This document shows, piece after piece, positions 1 to 5,540 of a stretch of 7,353 nt of DNA. The position numbers and the translations under genes are program-made. The notes under the pieces were generated by a model, which ran no database searches, was not told where the DNA came from, and saw nothing but the letters and a program-made list of their open reading frames with translations. How positions within the stretch are numbered: position 1 is the first letter of the stretch; each line of letters opens with the position of its first letter. The stretch lies in the NCBI GenBank assembly GCA_025353235.1, contig JANXQZ010001231.1, positions 1-7,353 on the forward strand, read 5' to 3'. Source of the stretch: Bryobacterales bacterium. GTDB taxonomy: Bacteria > Acidobacteriota > Terriglobia > Bryobacterales > Bryobacteraceae.

Positions 1-142
1 AGCTGATGTTCGTATCTCCCGTGGTGGCGCTGAGCCAGCTCGTGACATCGTTGTAAGTCACCGTTGCGGCTTGGGCGGAAACCGTCGCGAATAGGAGCGC
101 CGCGCCAGCATGTGAAAGCATAATTCCAAAGCGATTAATCAT
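1..142 (-). CDS. Secreted protein, N-terminal fragment (PEP-CTERM-like)
   Basis: Only the first 47 codons lie in the window; the rest continues past the left edge. Starting at the ATG at 142-140, the protein opens with a typical signal peptide: a short n-region with one Arg, a hydrophobic stretch around residues 13-21 (AALLFATVS), and an AQA-type signal peptidase I site near residues 24-26. The mature part begins TVTYNDVTSWLSATTG. This resembles the start of many extracellular proteins of acidobacteria and other PEP-CTERM producers, but the diagnostic C-terminal sorting signal is out of view, so that assignment is inference. A GAGG (153-156) lies 10 nt upstream of the start, a rather long spacing. 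An internal ATG at codon 8 is an alternative start that would still leave a signal peptide. A strand-matched 244-nt non-coding region separates it from holA, so it is probably transcribed separately. Confidence 0.6.
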   Translation of the reverse strand, partial: MINRFGIMLSHAGAALLFATVSAQAATVTYNDVTSWLSATTGDTNIS

Positions 143-169
143 TTTCTGTTTGCCTCATAGATAAAGTTC

Positions 170-183
170 CACTTAGACAAGTG
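170..183 (-). promoter_or_regulatory. Small inverted repeat in leader of the secreted-protein gene
   Basis: Five-base arms CACTT/AAGTG flank a 4-base loop, 28 bases upstream of the start codon at 142. This could be a small leader hairpin or half of an operator. Arms this short are expected by chance, so this is only a position to note. I could not find a convincing -35/-10 pair in the surrounding AT-richer stretch (143-330). Confidence 0.15.
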
Positions 184-315
184 AGAGCGGCCACGCGATC
201 GAACGGCTCGCGAGGCAGGCACAGCTTATAAATTGTTTCTGAAATAACTTAGTAGTGAAAGCTGGGATTGCTCTCAAGAAACTTTCGCTATGAGATAGAA
301 ATAAAAGAAGTTAGC

Positions 316-350
316 AAAAACAAAGTGGACTAGGCTGGAGTACTCCCAGC
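316..350 (-). terminator. Possible weak terminator after holA
   Basis: Reading on the minus strand after the holA stop, an imperfect hairpin at 350-334 (GCTGG...CCAGC arms around a central AGTACT) is followed by a T-rich run at 325-316 (CTTTGTTTTT). The stem is short, and about nine bases separate it from the T run, which is not the classic arrangement. It is, however, the only terminator-like structure in the gap between holA and the left-edge gene, where the end of the psd-holA transcript would be expected. Confidence 0.3.
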
Positions 351-373
351 GGCTAAGTGGTTGGCACTAGATG

Positions 374-385
374 CCGGTCGACCGG
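374..385. repeat. 12-bp perfect palindrome just past holA stop
   Basis: CCGGTCGACCGG reads the same on both strands and sits one base beyond the holA stop codon. It could form a small GC-rich stem in the transcript, but there is no loop and no T-tract next to it. One or two 12-bp palindromes are expected by chance in a window of this size, so a function is not claimed. Confidence 0.3.
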
Positions 386-386
386 T

Positions 387-1439
387 CTAAGTCCGCGTCA
401 AACTTAGAACTAGATCTTCCATCACGACGCGATCGTCGGGCCGAGTATCTCTCAGGGCACGGTCCGCCCAGGATACTTTCTCAATCGCAGCGCCTAGCTT
501 GTCTTTGGAAAAGACCGAGAGCGTCTGCTGCAACTGATCCGCCCGATCGCGCCACATGCGAATGCCTTGTTTCGTGAAATACGTTTGGATCTGCTGCGAC
601 GTCTTCAGATTGGCCTCTTGGGCCACGAGAGCCAGGCGGAACTGAGTAGCCAGAAAAGTCAAAGCCAGCGGAAGATATTCCCCATCCCGCATCAACGTAT
701 CGAGTGAATCGAGCGACTTCTTGCGGTCCCCTCGCCCCAGCGCATTCACCAGCGCGAAGATCGTGGTTGCTTGCGCGTTGGGAACCAGTTGGCGGATATC
801 GTCAATGGTGACCTTCCGTTCCGTTCCCGCATAGAGACTGAGCTTCTCAAGCTCCCTCACGATGCGCGCGGCGTCAGCCCCGAGCGCTTCGATGAGGAAT
901 CCAAGTTCTGAAACGCCGATCTGCAACTCCAAACGCCGGGCAGTTTCTTGAGCCAACCGCCGCGCCATTTCCGGGCTGTACGGGCGAAACTCAACCTGCT
1001 CATGAATCGCCGAGTAGAACTTCATCACCCGGTCCAGCTTGGCCTTGTCCTCGCCATCGAAATCGAACCGCCCGCAATCAAAAACCAGAACCACGCCGGG
1101 CGGAGCGTTGCGAATAAAATCGGCGATGGCTGCGCCGGCTGATCCCTCTTCGGTGGTCTCGGTAACGCGCCTGGGCAGGGCCGCCTCGGCCCCAGCTGCC
1201 CAGATCACGCGGCTCGAAGCGAACAGGGAGAGCGACCGCGCATCGTCCAGCACTGCGTTGAGAGGCGTCTCATCCAGGTCGTGGCGGGTAAGCCCATCTT
1301 CGGCATCCTCCAGCTTCAGCACGCGCGCAATCAGAGCCTTGCGGCACAGGTCGCGCTGATACGGCTCTGGTCCGATGAAGAGATAAGCCGGAGCTGGGGA
1401 ATGCTTCTGGAGTTGCGAGAGAAACTGTTCCGGACTCAG
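387..1439 (-). CDS. holA: DNA polymerase III subunit delta (clamp loader)
   Basis: HolA is the delta subunit of the clamp loader; it binds and opens the beta sliding clamp during replication. The reading frame gives about 350 residues, the normal HolA length (E. coli about 343). The N-terminal part has the family pattern PAPAYLFIGPEPYQRD (about residues 15-30), the degenerate AAA+ nucleotide-binding region. The middle has ALGADAARIVRELEKLSLYAG and the following IDDIRQLVP typical of the delta lid domain. The C-terminus is the helical collar domain. The first ATG/GTG in frame is a GTG at 1322, but starting there would remove the conserved N-terminal 39 residues. No ATG, GTG or TTG occurs in frame between there and the upstream gene. 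The best start is the CTG at 1439-1437, which overlaps the lptE stop (CTGA) and has a GGAG five bases upstream. The lptE-holA order is also found in E. coli. Last gene of the operon; TAG stop. Confidence 0.9.
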   Translation of the reverse strand: MSPEQFLSQLQKHSPAPAYLFIGPEPYQRDLCRKALIARVLKLEDAEDGLTRHDLDETPLNAVLDDARSLSLFASSRVIWAAGAEAALPRRVTETTEEGSAGAAIADFIRNAPPGVVLVFDCGRFDFDGEDKAKLDRVMKFYSAIHEQVEFRPYSPEMARRLAQETARRLELQIGVSELGFLIEALGADAARIVRELEKLSLYAGTERKVTIDDIRQLVPNAQATTIFALVNALGRGDRKKSLDSLDTLMRDGEYLPLALTFLATQFRLALVAQEANLKTSQQIQTYFTKQGIRMWRDRADQLQQTLSVFSKDKLGAAIEKVSWADRALRDTRPDDRVVMEDLVLSLTRT

Positions 1440-1960
1440 AAATTCTCCAGAATCGCCGTCACCAAAGCACGAGCGACATCGCGGCTCAAGCGGTCGAGCG
1501 CCGTTTCGCTTTCCTCGAAATAAGCTCGCGCGTCTAGAGTAGTGTTGATCTCATACTGCTGTTTGGCCTCGAACGTAGGCCGAGTAAAAAGAACTTTCCC
1601 GGTGGCCCGCTCAATGAGGCTAACCTGCATCCTCACGTTCGCCTGCAGACCGCTAGCGCGCCCCGTTCGCTGGTCGAAGAGCGTCGGATATGCGATGTAA
1701 TTTACAATCGATCCGCGCAGAATCGCGTCGGCCCGATTCGGATCGGATTCAATCCGATACCGCGTTCGGGCAATGAGTTCGCGCGTGATGGCCTCGGGCA
1801 AGCGGTCCGTTAGTTTATAGCGGGTAGTGATGTTGTCGAAGGCTGGGATGCAGATGCTGTGCAGGGTCTTGGGCAGCAGGTCTCCCTTTCCGGAAACGTG
1901 GTACCCGCAGCCAGAAAGCAGTAGGGCGAGAATGCCCGCGTAGCTATTCCAGCGACTCAC
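1436..1960 (-). CDS. lptE: LPS assembly outer-membrane lipoprotein LptE
   Basis: LptE is the outer-membrane lipoprotein that plugs the LptD barrel and helps insert lipopolysaccharide into the outer leaflet. The 174-residue protein begins with a lipoprotein signal: hydrophobic ILALLL, then the lipobox LSGC with the lipidated Cys at residue 18, followed directly by GYHVSGKG. The sequence then reads LPKTLHSICIPAFDNITTRYKL in parts, with the conserved pattern of a beta strand, DRLPEAITRELIARTRY and RADAILRG, which is the usual LptE core. The length fits the family (about 160-200). The start is a GTG at 1960-1958, preceded by GAGGT with five bases of spacing; this start overlaps the end of the asd-like gene by 17 nt. 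The stop TGA overlaps the holA CTG start by four nt. The presence of this gene means an LPS-bearing outer membrane. Confidence 0.85.
   Translation of the reverse strand: MSRWNSYAGILALLLSGCGYHVSGKGDLLPKTLHSICIPAFDNITTRYKLTDRLPEAITRELIARTRYRIESDPNRADAILRGSIVNYIAYPTLFDQRTGRASGLQANVRMQVSLIERATGKVLFTRPTFEAKQQYEINTTLDARAYFEESETALDRLSRDVARALVTAILENF
1445..1448 (-). promoter_or_regulatory. Ribosome binding site supporting holA CTG start
   Basis: On the minus strand the bases GGAG lie five nucleotides before the CTG at 1439-1437, inside the last codons of lptE. The sequence is GGAGAATTTCTGAGT. This is ideal Shine-Dalgarno spacing for a CTG start and no other start codon in this frame is near it, so it decides the holA start. 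Confidence 0.6.
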
Positions 1961-2975
1961 GGGCTACCTCGACGGCATTCTCCGCGACAATTCGCAAGTT
2001 GTCCGCCACCATCCAGAACCAGCATGCTCTGGCATTGTTTCGGTCCACCGAGATCCCGCCAACGGTGAGGCCGCTCTGCCCGGCGATCCCGACGTTCGAG
2101 GGAGGCTCGTCGCCATTGGCCCGAACCTCGATCCGATTCGACGCAAGTATCTTCGAAATCGCCAGAACACCCGGATTTTTTTCAAACTCAACCCAGAGTG
2201 AAAAGCTATATCCATGGAAGACGGGTGCCTGAATCAGACGCAGCGAGGGCATCGGCACATCCGTAGCCGAACTTGAAAGCAAACTTGCCAGATGACGGTC
2301 TATATTCAATTCGATATCTTCGAGCGAGCGAGGGGCGTCTTCGCCGTACTGCGGCAACAAATTGAAACTGACCTGAACGTCGTAAACCTGCTTCTTCAGC
2401 TTCTGGAACGACAGGAGACCCACCGTCTGTTGCTGCAATTCGTCCAACCCTGGCTGACCTCGTTCGCTAGCGGGCTCGAAGATCTCAATAACGCAGGACC
2501 GGATCGGCCCCGCTTGCCTAAGCTGACGCAAAAACAAAGCCAGCGCGATGGCCGCAGGATGGCCGATCACCTGGACCTGCGCTGAATCGGGACGGGAGGT
2601 TTCCACCTGAGGCGCCCGCAGGCGGGCCAGAGGATTCTCCTCAAGTCCGCCGCTAGCATCGATCACTACCGGCATCGGCTCCCGCTTTTGGAGCAATTCG
2701 AAAGCCTTGCGGCTAGATTCGGGAGTGCCCGCGAGCAGCACCACTTTAGCGGCGACCAGGTCAGCCGCCTGAAGGGCGGTCATCACGGTGGGCTCGCCGC
2801 CTGCTTCGGTGATCAGCGTGCCGTGCTCGCTTGTGCTGATCAGCTTCAGTTGGGCCGGAATGGCGGCGTGCTCCACGACATCGCGGATGTCTTTGCCGAG
2901 CAGCGATTCGCCGCCGACGATTGCGACCGTTCCGCCGCGTCTCGTTAAGGATAAAGAGTGCCTAGAGCTTGCCAT
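1944..2975 (-). CDS. Asd-like protein lacking catalytic cysteine (USG-1 type)
   Basis: The 343-residue protein has the two-domain layout of aspartate-semialdehyde dehydrogenase. A Rossmann segment TVAIVGGESLLGKDI (about 16-30) has a diverged GxxGxxG. The C-terminal dimerization domain includes FNLLPQYGED (204-213), APVFHGYSFSLWVEF (250-264) and a closing ADNLRIVAENAVEVA (324-338) like the DNLRKGAA helix of Asd. The catalytic region is changed: where active enzymes have N-x-C-S-T, this protein reads GHPAAIAL (138-145), with Ala142 at the cysteine position. The usual RVPV...GH is QAPV...HG. The protein is therefore probably not a dehydrogenase and resembles the USG-1 pseudoenzymes; its role is unknown. 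The ATG at 2975 is preceded by a strong GGAGGA (2983-2988) with seven bases of spacing. The gene lies 15 nt after pssA and overlaps lptE by 17 nt. Confidence 0.8.
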   Translation of the reverse strand: MASSRHSLSLTRRGGTVAIVGGESLLGKDIRDVVEHAAIPAQLKLISTSEHGTLITEAGGEPTVMTALQAADLVAAKVVLLAGTPESSRKAFELLQKREPMPVVIDASGGLEENPLARLRAPQVETSRPDSAQVQVIGHPAAIALALFLRQLRQAGPIRSCVIEIFEPASERGQPGLDELQQQTVGLLSFQKLKKQVYDVQVSFNLLPQYGEDAPRSLEDIELNIDRHLASLLSSSATDVPMPSLRLIQAPVFHGYSFSLWVEFEKNPGVLAISKILASNRIEVRANGDEPPSNVGIAGQSGLTVGGISVDRNNARACWFWMVADNLRIVAENAVEVARESLE

Positions 2976-2990
2976 ACGTTGCTCCTCCTA

Positions 2991-3863
2991 TCATCCGATC
3001 TGCCGCTCAGGAGCGGGTGTGTGCCGAACGCGGCGACGGATGAGCCCGCCCGCCCGGATCAGAATGCCTGCTCCAACATATGTACACGAAATGACTAACA
3101 GCACCGGCTGCGGAAATATCCAGATGAGGTAGATCAGCGAGCCAAAAAGAATCAAAATCAGAGGCGACCTCGGGCCGTGCAAGTTCAGATCCTTGAAGCT
3201 GGGGTATCGCCAGGTGCTGACCATAAGAAAACCCAGCAATCCCAACACTCCGAGCCACAGAGCGGAAAAAGTCCACCCCTGTAGGGGTTCTCCGTCAGCG
3301 GCAAAAACGATTGCCGCAACCAGACCCGCCGCCGCTGGAATGGGGAGACCCACGAAATATTTGCGGTCGGGACGGCCCGGGTTCTTCGGAACCGGATTCG
3401 TTTGGACATTGAATCTCGCCAGCCTCACAGAGCCGCAGAGCAGGAATAGAAAGGCGATGAAATAGCCGGCCCTGTGGTCAGTGATGAGTCCTCCCGGGTG
3501 CACGAATTGTACGCCCCACGTGTAAGCGAGGACGGCTGGCGCAATCCCGAAAGTGATGACATCGGCGAGTGAATCCATTTCGCGGCCAAAATCGCTCACG
3601 GTGTTGGTCATGCGGGCGATGCGGCCATCCAAGCCATCTAAGACTACGGCTGCACCGATGGCTTTCGCGGCAACGGCAAGATTCTCGTTGGGTCCAAGAT
3701 GTCCGGATGCACCCTGCATGGCGGCTTCGAACGCTCTCAAGATTGCGATAAATCCAAGAAAAATGTTGCCTGCGGTGAACAGAGTAGGCAGAGCGTATGC
3801 GGCCCGTCGGGGCTTTCTGGCGGGCGACTTCGGGTCGATCAGCCGGTCTCTAAAGGACGGCAT
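2991..3863 (-). CDS. pssA: CDP-diacylglycerol--serine O-phosphatidyltransferase
   Basis: This inner-membrane enzyme joins serine to CDP-diacylglycerol to give phosphatidylserine, the substrate of Psd encoded just upstream. The CDP-alcohol phosphotransferase signature DxxDGxxAR-x8-GxxxDxxxD is complete, with Asp at residues 76, 79, 97 and 101. Several hydrophobic membrane segments are visible: about 25-42, 110-121, 133-146, 177-188, 201-216 and 233-269. The frame is open further upstream, to an ATG at 3947, but that would overlap psd by almost 100 nt and add a non-family extension. The ATG at 3863 gives 290 residues, has AAAGGG five bases upstream, starts MPSFRDRLIDPK, and overlaps the psd end by 14 nt, so it is preferred. 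The protein is longer than the shortest PssA enzymes, mostly through the C-terminal membrane segments. The type is the integral-membrane PssA rather than the soluble E. coli phospholipase-D-like form. Confidence 0.88.
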   Translation of the reverse strand: MPSFRDRLIDPKSPARKPRRAAYALPTLFTAGNIFLGFIAILRAFEAAMQGASGHLGPNENLAVAAKAIGAAVVLDGLDGRIARMTNTVSDFGREMDSLADVITFGIAPAVLAYTWGVQFVHPGGLITDHRAGYFIAFLFLLCGSVRLARFNVQTNPVPKNPGRPDRKYFVGLPIPAAAGLVAAIVFAADGEPLQGWTFSALWLGVLGLLGFLMVSTWRYPSFKDLNLHGPRSPLILILFGSLIYLIWIFPQPVLLVISCTYVGAGILIRAGGLIRRRVRHTPAPERQIG

Positions 3864-4470
3864 GGGATCCCTTTCTTCGCGCCAGTATGCTCGAACCGGC
3901 GGAGACTCGATCGCCGGATTGAACCGCAATCTCCCATTCGGGGCCAAGAAACACGTCGACCCGCGAACCGAATTTGATGAGGCCCACGCGCTCGCCCCTC
4001 GCCACCGTGTCGCCGATTTTCTTGCGGAACACGATGCGCCTTGCGATCAAGCCGGCGATTTGGGAGAAGATTACCTGAGTGCCGTCGGGCTGCACAACGG
4101 TCGCGGTGTTTTGCTCATTTTGGGAGCTGGCGAGTTCACGGCTGGCAACTAAGAATTTTCCAGTCTGGTAATGAACCTTGGAAATTCGGCCCTCAACTGG
4201 AGACCGGTTTACATGAACATCGAAAATGTTCAGGAAGATGCTGACGCGGGTTAACGAGGGATCGTCCGCTTTGATGCTGACCACTTTGCCATCGGCGGGG
4301 GAAACCGCCACGGGTCCGGTGGGAATTTCCCGATTCGGATCGCGAAAGAAGTAGAGGCAGAAAACGGCTAGAACGTAGAATGGGAGGCCGAAAACAGGAG
4401 CAGCCAAGTAGCCGGCAGCGGCACCCACCGCGACGAGGCCGAGGGCATAGAAGATTCCATCTGCAACCAT
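3850..4470 (-). CDS. psd: Phosphatidylserine decarboxylase, short (PSD-A) type
   Basis: Psd decarboxylates phosphatidylserine to phosphatidylethanolamine at the inner membrane, using a pyruvoyl group made by self-cleavage. The 206-residue protein matches the short family. Two N-terminal hydrophobic segments lie at about 5-25 and 26-42, followed by FFRDPNREIP (41-50), SPADGKV (57-63), FLNIFDVHVNRSPV (79-92) and GLIARRIV (140-147). The processing site is FGSRVDV near the C-terminus: cleavage between Gly168 and Ser169 would leave a large beta chain and an alpha chain of about 38 residues. The ATG at 4470 has AAGGG seven bases upstream. This is the first gene of the minus-strand cluster, with only 56 nt between it and the divergent gene at 4527, so the operon promoter should lie there or just inside that gene. 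I could not pick a clear -35/-10 pair. Confidence 0.9.
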   Translation of the reverse strand: MVADGIFYALGLVAVGAAAGYLAAPVFGLPFYVLAVFCLYFFRDPNREIPTGPVAVSPADGKVVSIKADDPSLTRVSIFLNIFDVHVNRSPVEGRISKVHYQTGKFLVASRELASSQNEQNTATVVQPDGTQVIFSQIAGLIARRIVFRKKIGDTVARGERVGLIKFGSRVDVFLGPEWEIAVQSGDRVSAGSSILARRKGSHAVL

Positions 4471-4526
4471 TCTCGTGCCCTTATTGTCTCATGTCGACAG
4501 TTGGAAGCGGTTTAGAATTGAGATAC

Positions 4527-4901
4527 ATGATTCAGAACTTTCGCCAGTTTGCAGCAGGTCCAGACCCCTTTGGCCGCACTTGGCAGGTGGAGTTTCGCTG
4601 GCTCCAGACCGGCATCTCGATTCGCCATGCCGACACTGTTGACGTAAAATTCGAAGTGTCTACGACGGATGAGCCCAGGCAGGAACGGGTGATCGCGCTT
4701 CGCCATCCCGATTTGCTGGCGCTGACCAAGAAGCTCGGGCTGCCGCTGACTGACCCGTGGTGTATGAAACTCGCGGCGATCCATCTGAAACGCATGATCG
4801 AAAGCGGCGAGGATATCGAGAAGACGCTGGTTACGGTGCCAACGGCGGATTTGGAGCAGTACGCCAAGCAAGCCCAACAGGACCTGTTTACGACGAAGTA
4901 G
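4527..4901 (+). CDS. Conserved-looking protein of unknown function (124 aa)
   Basis: I do not recognise a functional family. From the ATG at 4527 the protein has 124 residues, is soluble and has no signal peptide or membrane segment. The first half looks beta-rich (WQVEFRWLQTGISIRHAD, then VDVKFEV). The second half is helical (LLALTKKLGL, CMKLAAIHLKRMIESG, ADLEQYAKQAQQ). An in-frame ATG at 4491 would add 12 residues, and the frame stays open back into psd, but that part is antisense to psd and looks like a shadow. The start at 4527 has only a weak GAG four bases upstream. The gene is divergent from psd-pssA and ends just 7 nt from the convergent end of the small gene at 4909. Acidobacteria commonly carry such short uncharacterised genes; the product could be cytosolic and regulatory, but nothing in the sequence proves that. 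Confidence 0.7.
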   Translation: MIQNFRQFAAGPDPFGRTWQVEFRWLQTGISIRHADTVDVKFEVSTTDEPRQERVIALRHPDLLALTKKLGLPLTDPWCMKLAAIHLKRMIESGEDIEKTLVTVPTADLEQYAKQAQQDLFTTK

Positions 4902-4908
4902 GGCTGTT

Positions 4909-5145
4909 TTAATAGGAAAGGGACATCATATGAGTTTGGCTGTGTGCGACTCTTCTGGCGCGCATCTCCAACTCGGTGTTGCGGGACGATTCGAGCGCCT
5001 GCTGGAAACCTTTCAAGCGTTGGGCGGCCGCTTCGCCATAAGGCGGCTCGGGGCTGTAAGCCTGAAGGCGACTCTCGGCATGGGCAACCTGACGGGTAGC
5101 GTCTATTTCAGCTCTCGACAGCTGTTCACATTCTTTGCAGGCCAT
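4909..5145 (-). CDS. Small coiled-coil protein with N-terminal CxxC, unknown function
   Basis: A 78-residue, highly charged protein that starts MACKECEQLSRAEIDATRQ. Cys3 and Cys6 form a CxxC at the very N-terminus. The rest is mostly helical with heptad-like spacing (about 8-30 and 38-67), broken by a Pro-rich turn SPEPPYGE (31-38). No signal peptide or membrane segment is seen. The same strand carries another small gene 27 nt upstream, so the two may be co-transcribed. No good Shine-Dalgarno is visible before the ATG (AAGATAAAGT precedes it). A 206-codon plus-strand frame (4930-5550) runs antisense across both small genes, but its translation is not protein-like. The composition here favours the minus strand. 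Function unknown; a metal-binding or redox CxxC is possible. Confidence 0.55.
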   Translation of the reverse strand: MACKECEQLSRAEIDATRQVAHAESRLQAYSPEPPYGEAAAQRLKGFQQALESSRNTELEMRARRVAHSQTHMMSLSY

Positions 5146-5172
5146 ACTTTATCTTATCGCGATACGCGCACG

Positions 5173-5445
5173 TTACTCATACACGGCGGCGACTCGCACC
5201 GGGCGTTTGCGATTAAAGATTTCATTCGCCAGGATCGCCCTGCGCCGTCGGCACTCCGCCATCTCGTCATTGGCCGCCTTGCGATTCGTGGCGTACTCCT
5301 CAGGCCCAATTTGCTTGGCAAGCTTGCTGTCCATCAGGGCATTGGTCTTGCGCTGCAGCTCCTTGTACCACTGCTGATTTTCGACTTGCGAGAGAGTGAC
5401 CTCGTCGAGAGTGGATGTCAGGAAATGTTCAGACCAATTTGCCAT
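5173..5445 (-). CDS. Small charged helical protein, unknown function (90 aa)
   Basis: A 90-residue protein that I cannot place in a family. It begins MANWSEHFLTSTLDEVTL and is almost entirely helical and charged. A likely coiled coil spans about residues 18-45, then GPEEYATNRKAANDEM, and an Arg-rich stretch ECRRRRAILANEIFNRKRP (64-82) that could bind nucleic acid or phospholipid. The frame is open a further 32 codons upstream (to 5541), but that region overlaps the start of the divergent peptidase gene and the added sequence is not protein-like, so the ATG at 5445 is preferred. The Shine-Dalgarno is weak (TAGG close to the ATG). It precedes the 78-residue gene on the same strand by 27 nt. Confidence 0.55.
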   Translation of the reverse strand: MANWSEHFLTSTLDEVTLSQVENQQWYKELQRKTNALMDSKLAKQIGPEEYATNRKAANDEMAECRRRRAILANEIFNRKRPVRVAAVYE

Positions 5446-5540
5446 GAGCCTATATCGGCGGGAAGGCGGATTTTGTTTAGATGCGTTTGGAGAAAGGATC
5501 GGCCGGGATGCCGCGTGCTCACCTATGGCACAATGGCGCA

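Noticed and set aside
180..205. Possible sigma-54 promoter upstream of the secreted-protein gene (TGGC...TTGT on the minus strand)
   Set aside because: The spacing between the GG and the downstream element is two bases off and the GC of the -12 element is missing.
1039..1359. 106-codon plus-strand frame inside holA
   Set aside because: Antisense shadow of a well-recognised HolA; composition dominated by Ser, Arg and Ala.
3864..3947. Upstream extension of pssA to an ATG at 3947 (28 extra residues)
   Set aside because: It lies antisense-free but within the psd coding end in another frame, adds a non-family extension, and the ATG at 3863 has a properly spaced AAAGGG.
3553..4152. 199-codon plus-strand frame across pssA and psd
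   Set aside because: Fully antisense to two genes with complete catalytic motifs; the translation has no recognisable domain.
4380..4526. N-terminal extension of the 124-residue protein into psd
   Set aside because: The extra residues (rich in Arg, Gln and Pro) are the antisense shadow of psd; the protein-like sequence begins at the ATG at 4527.
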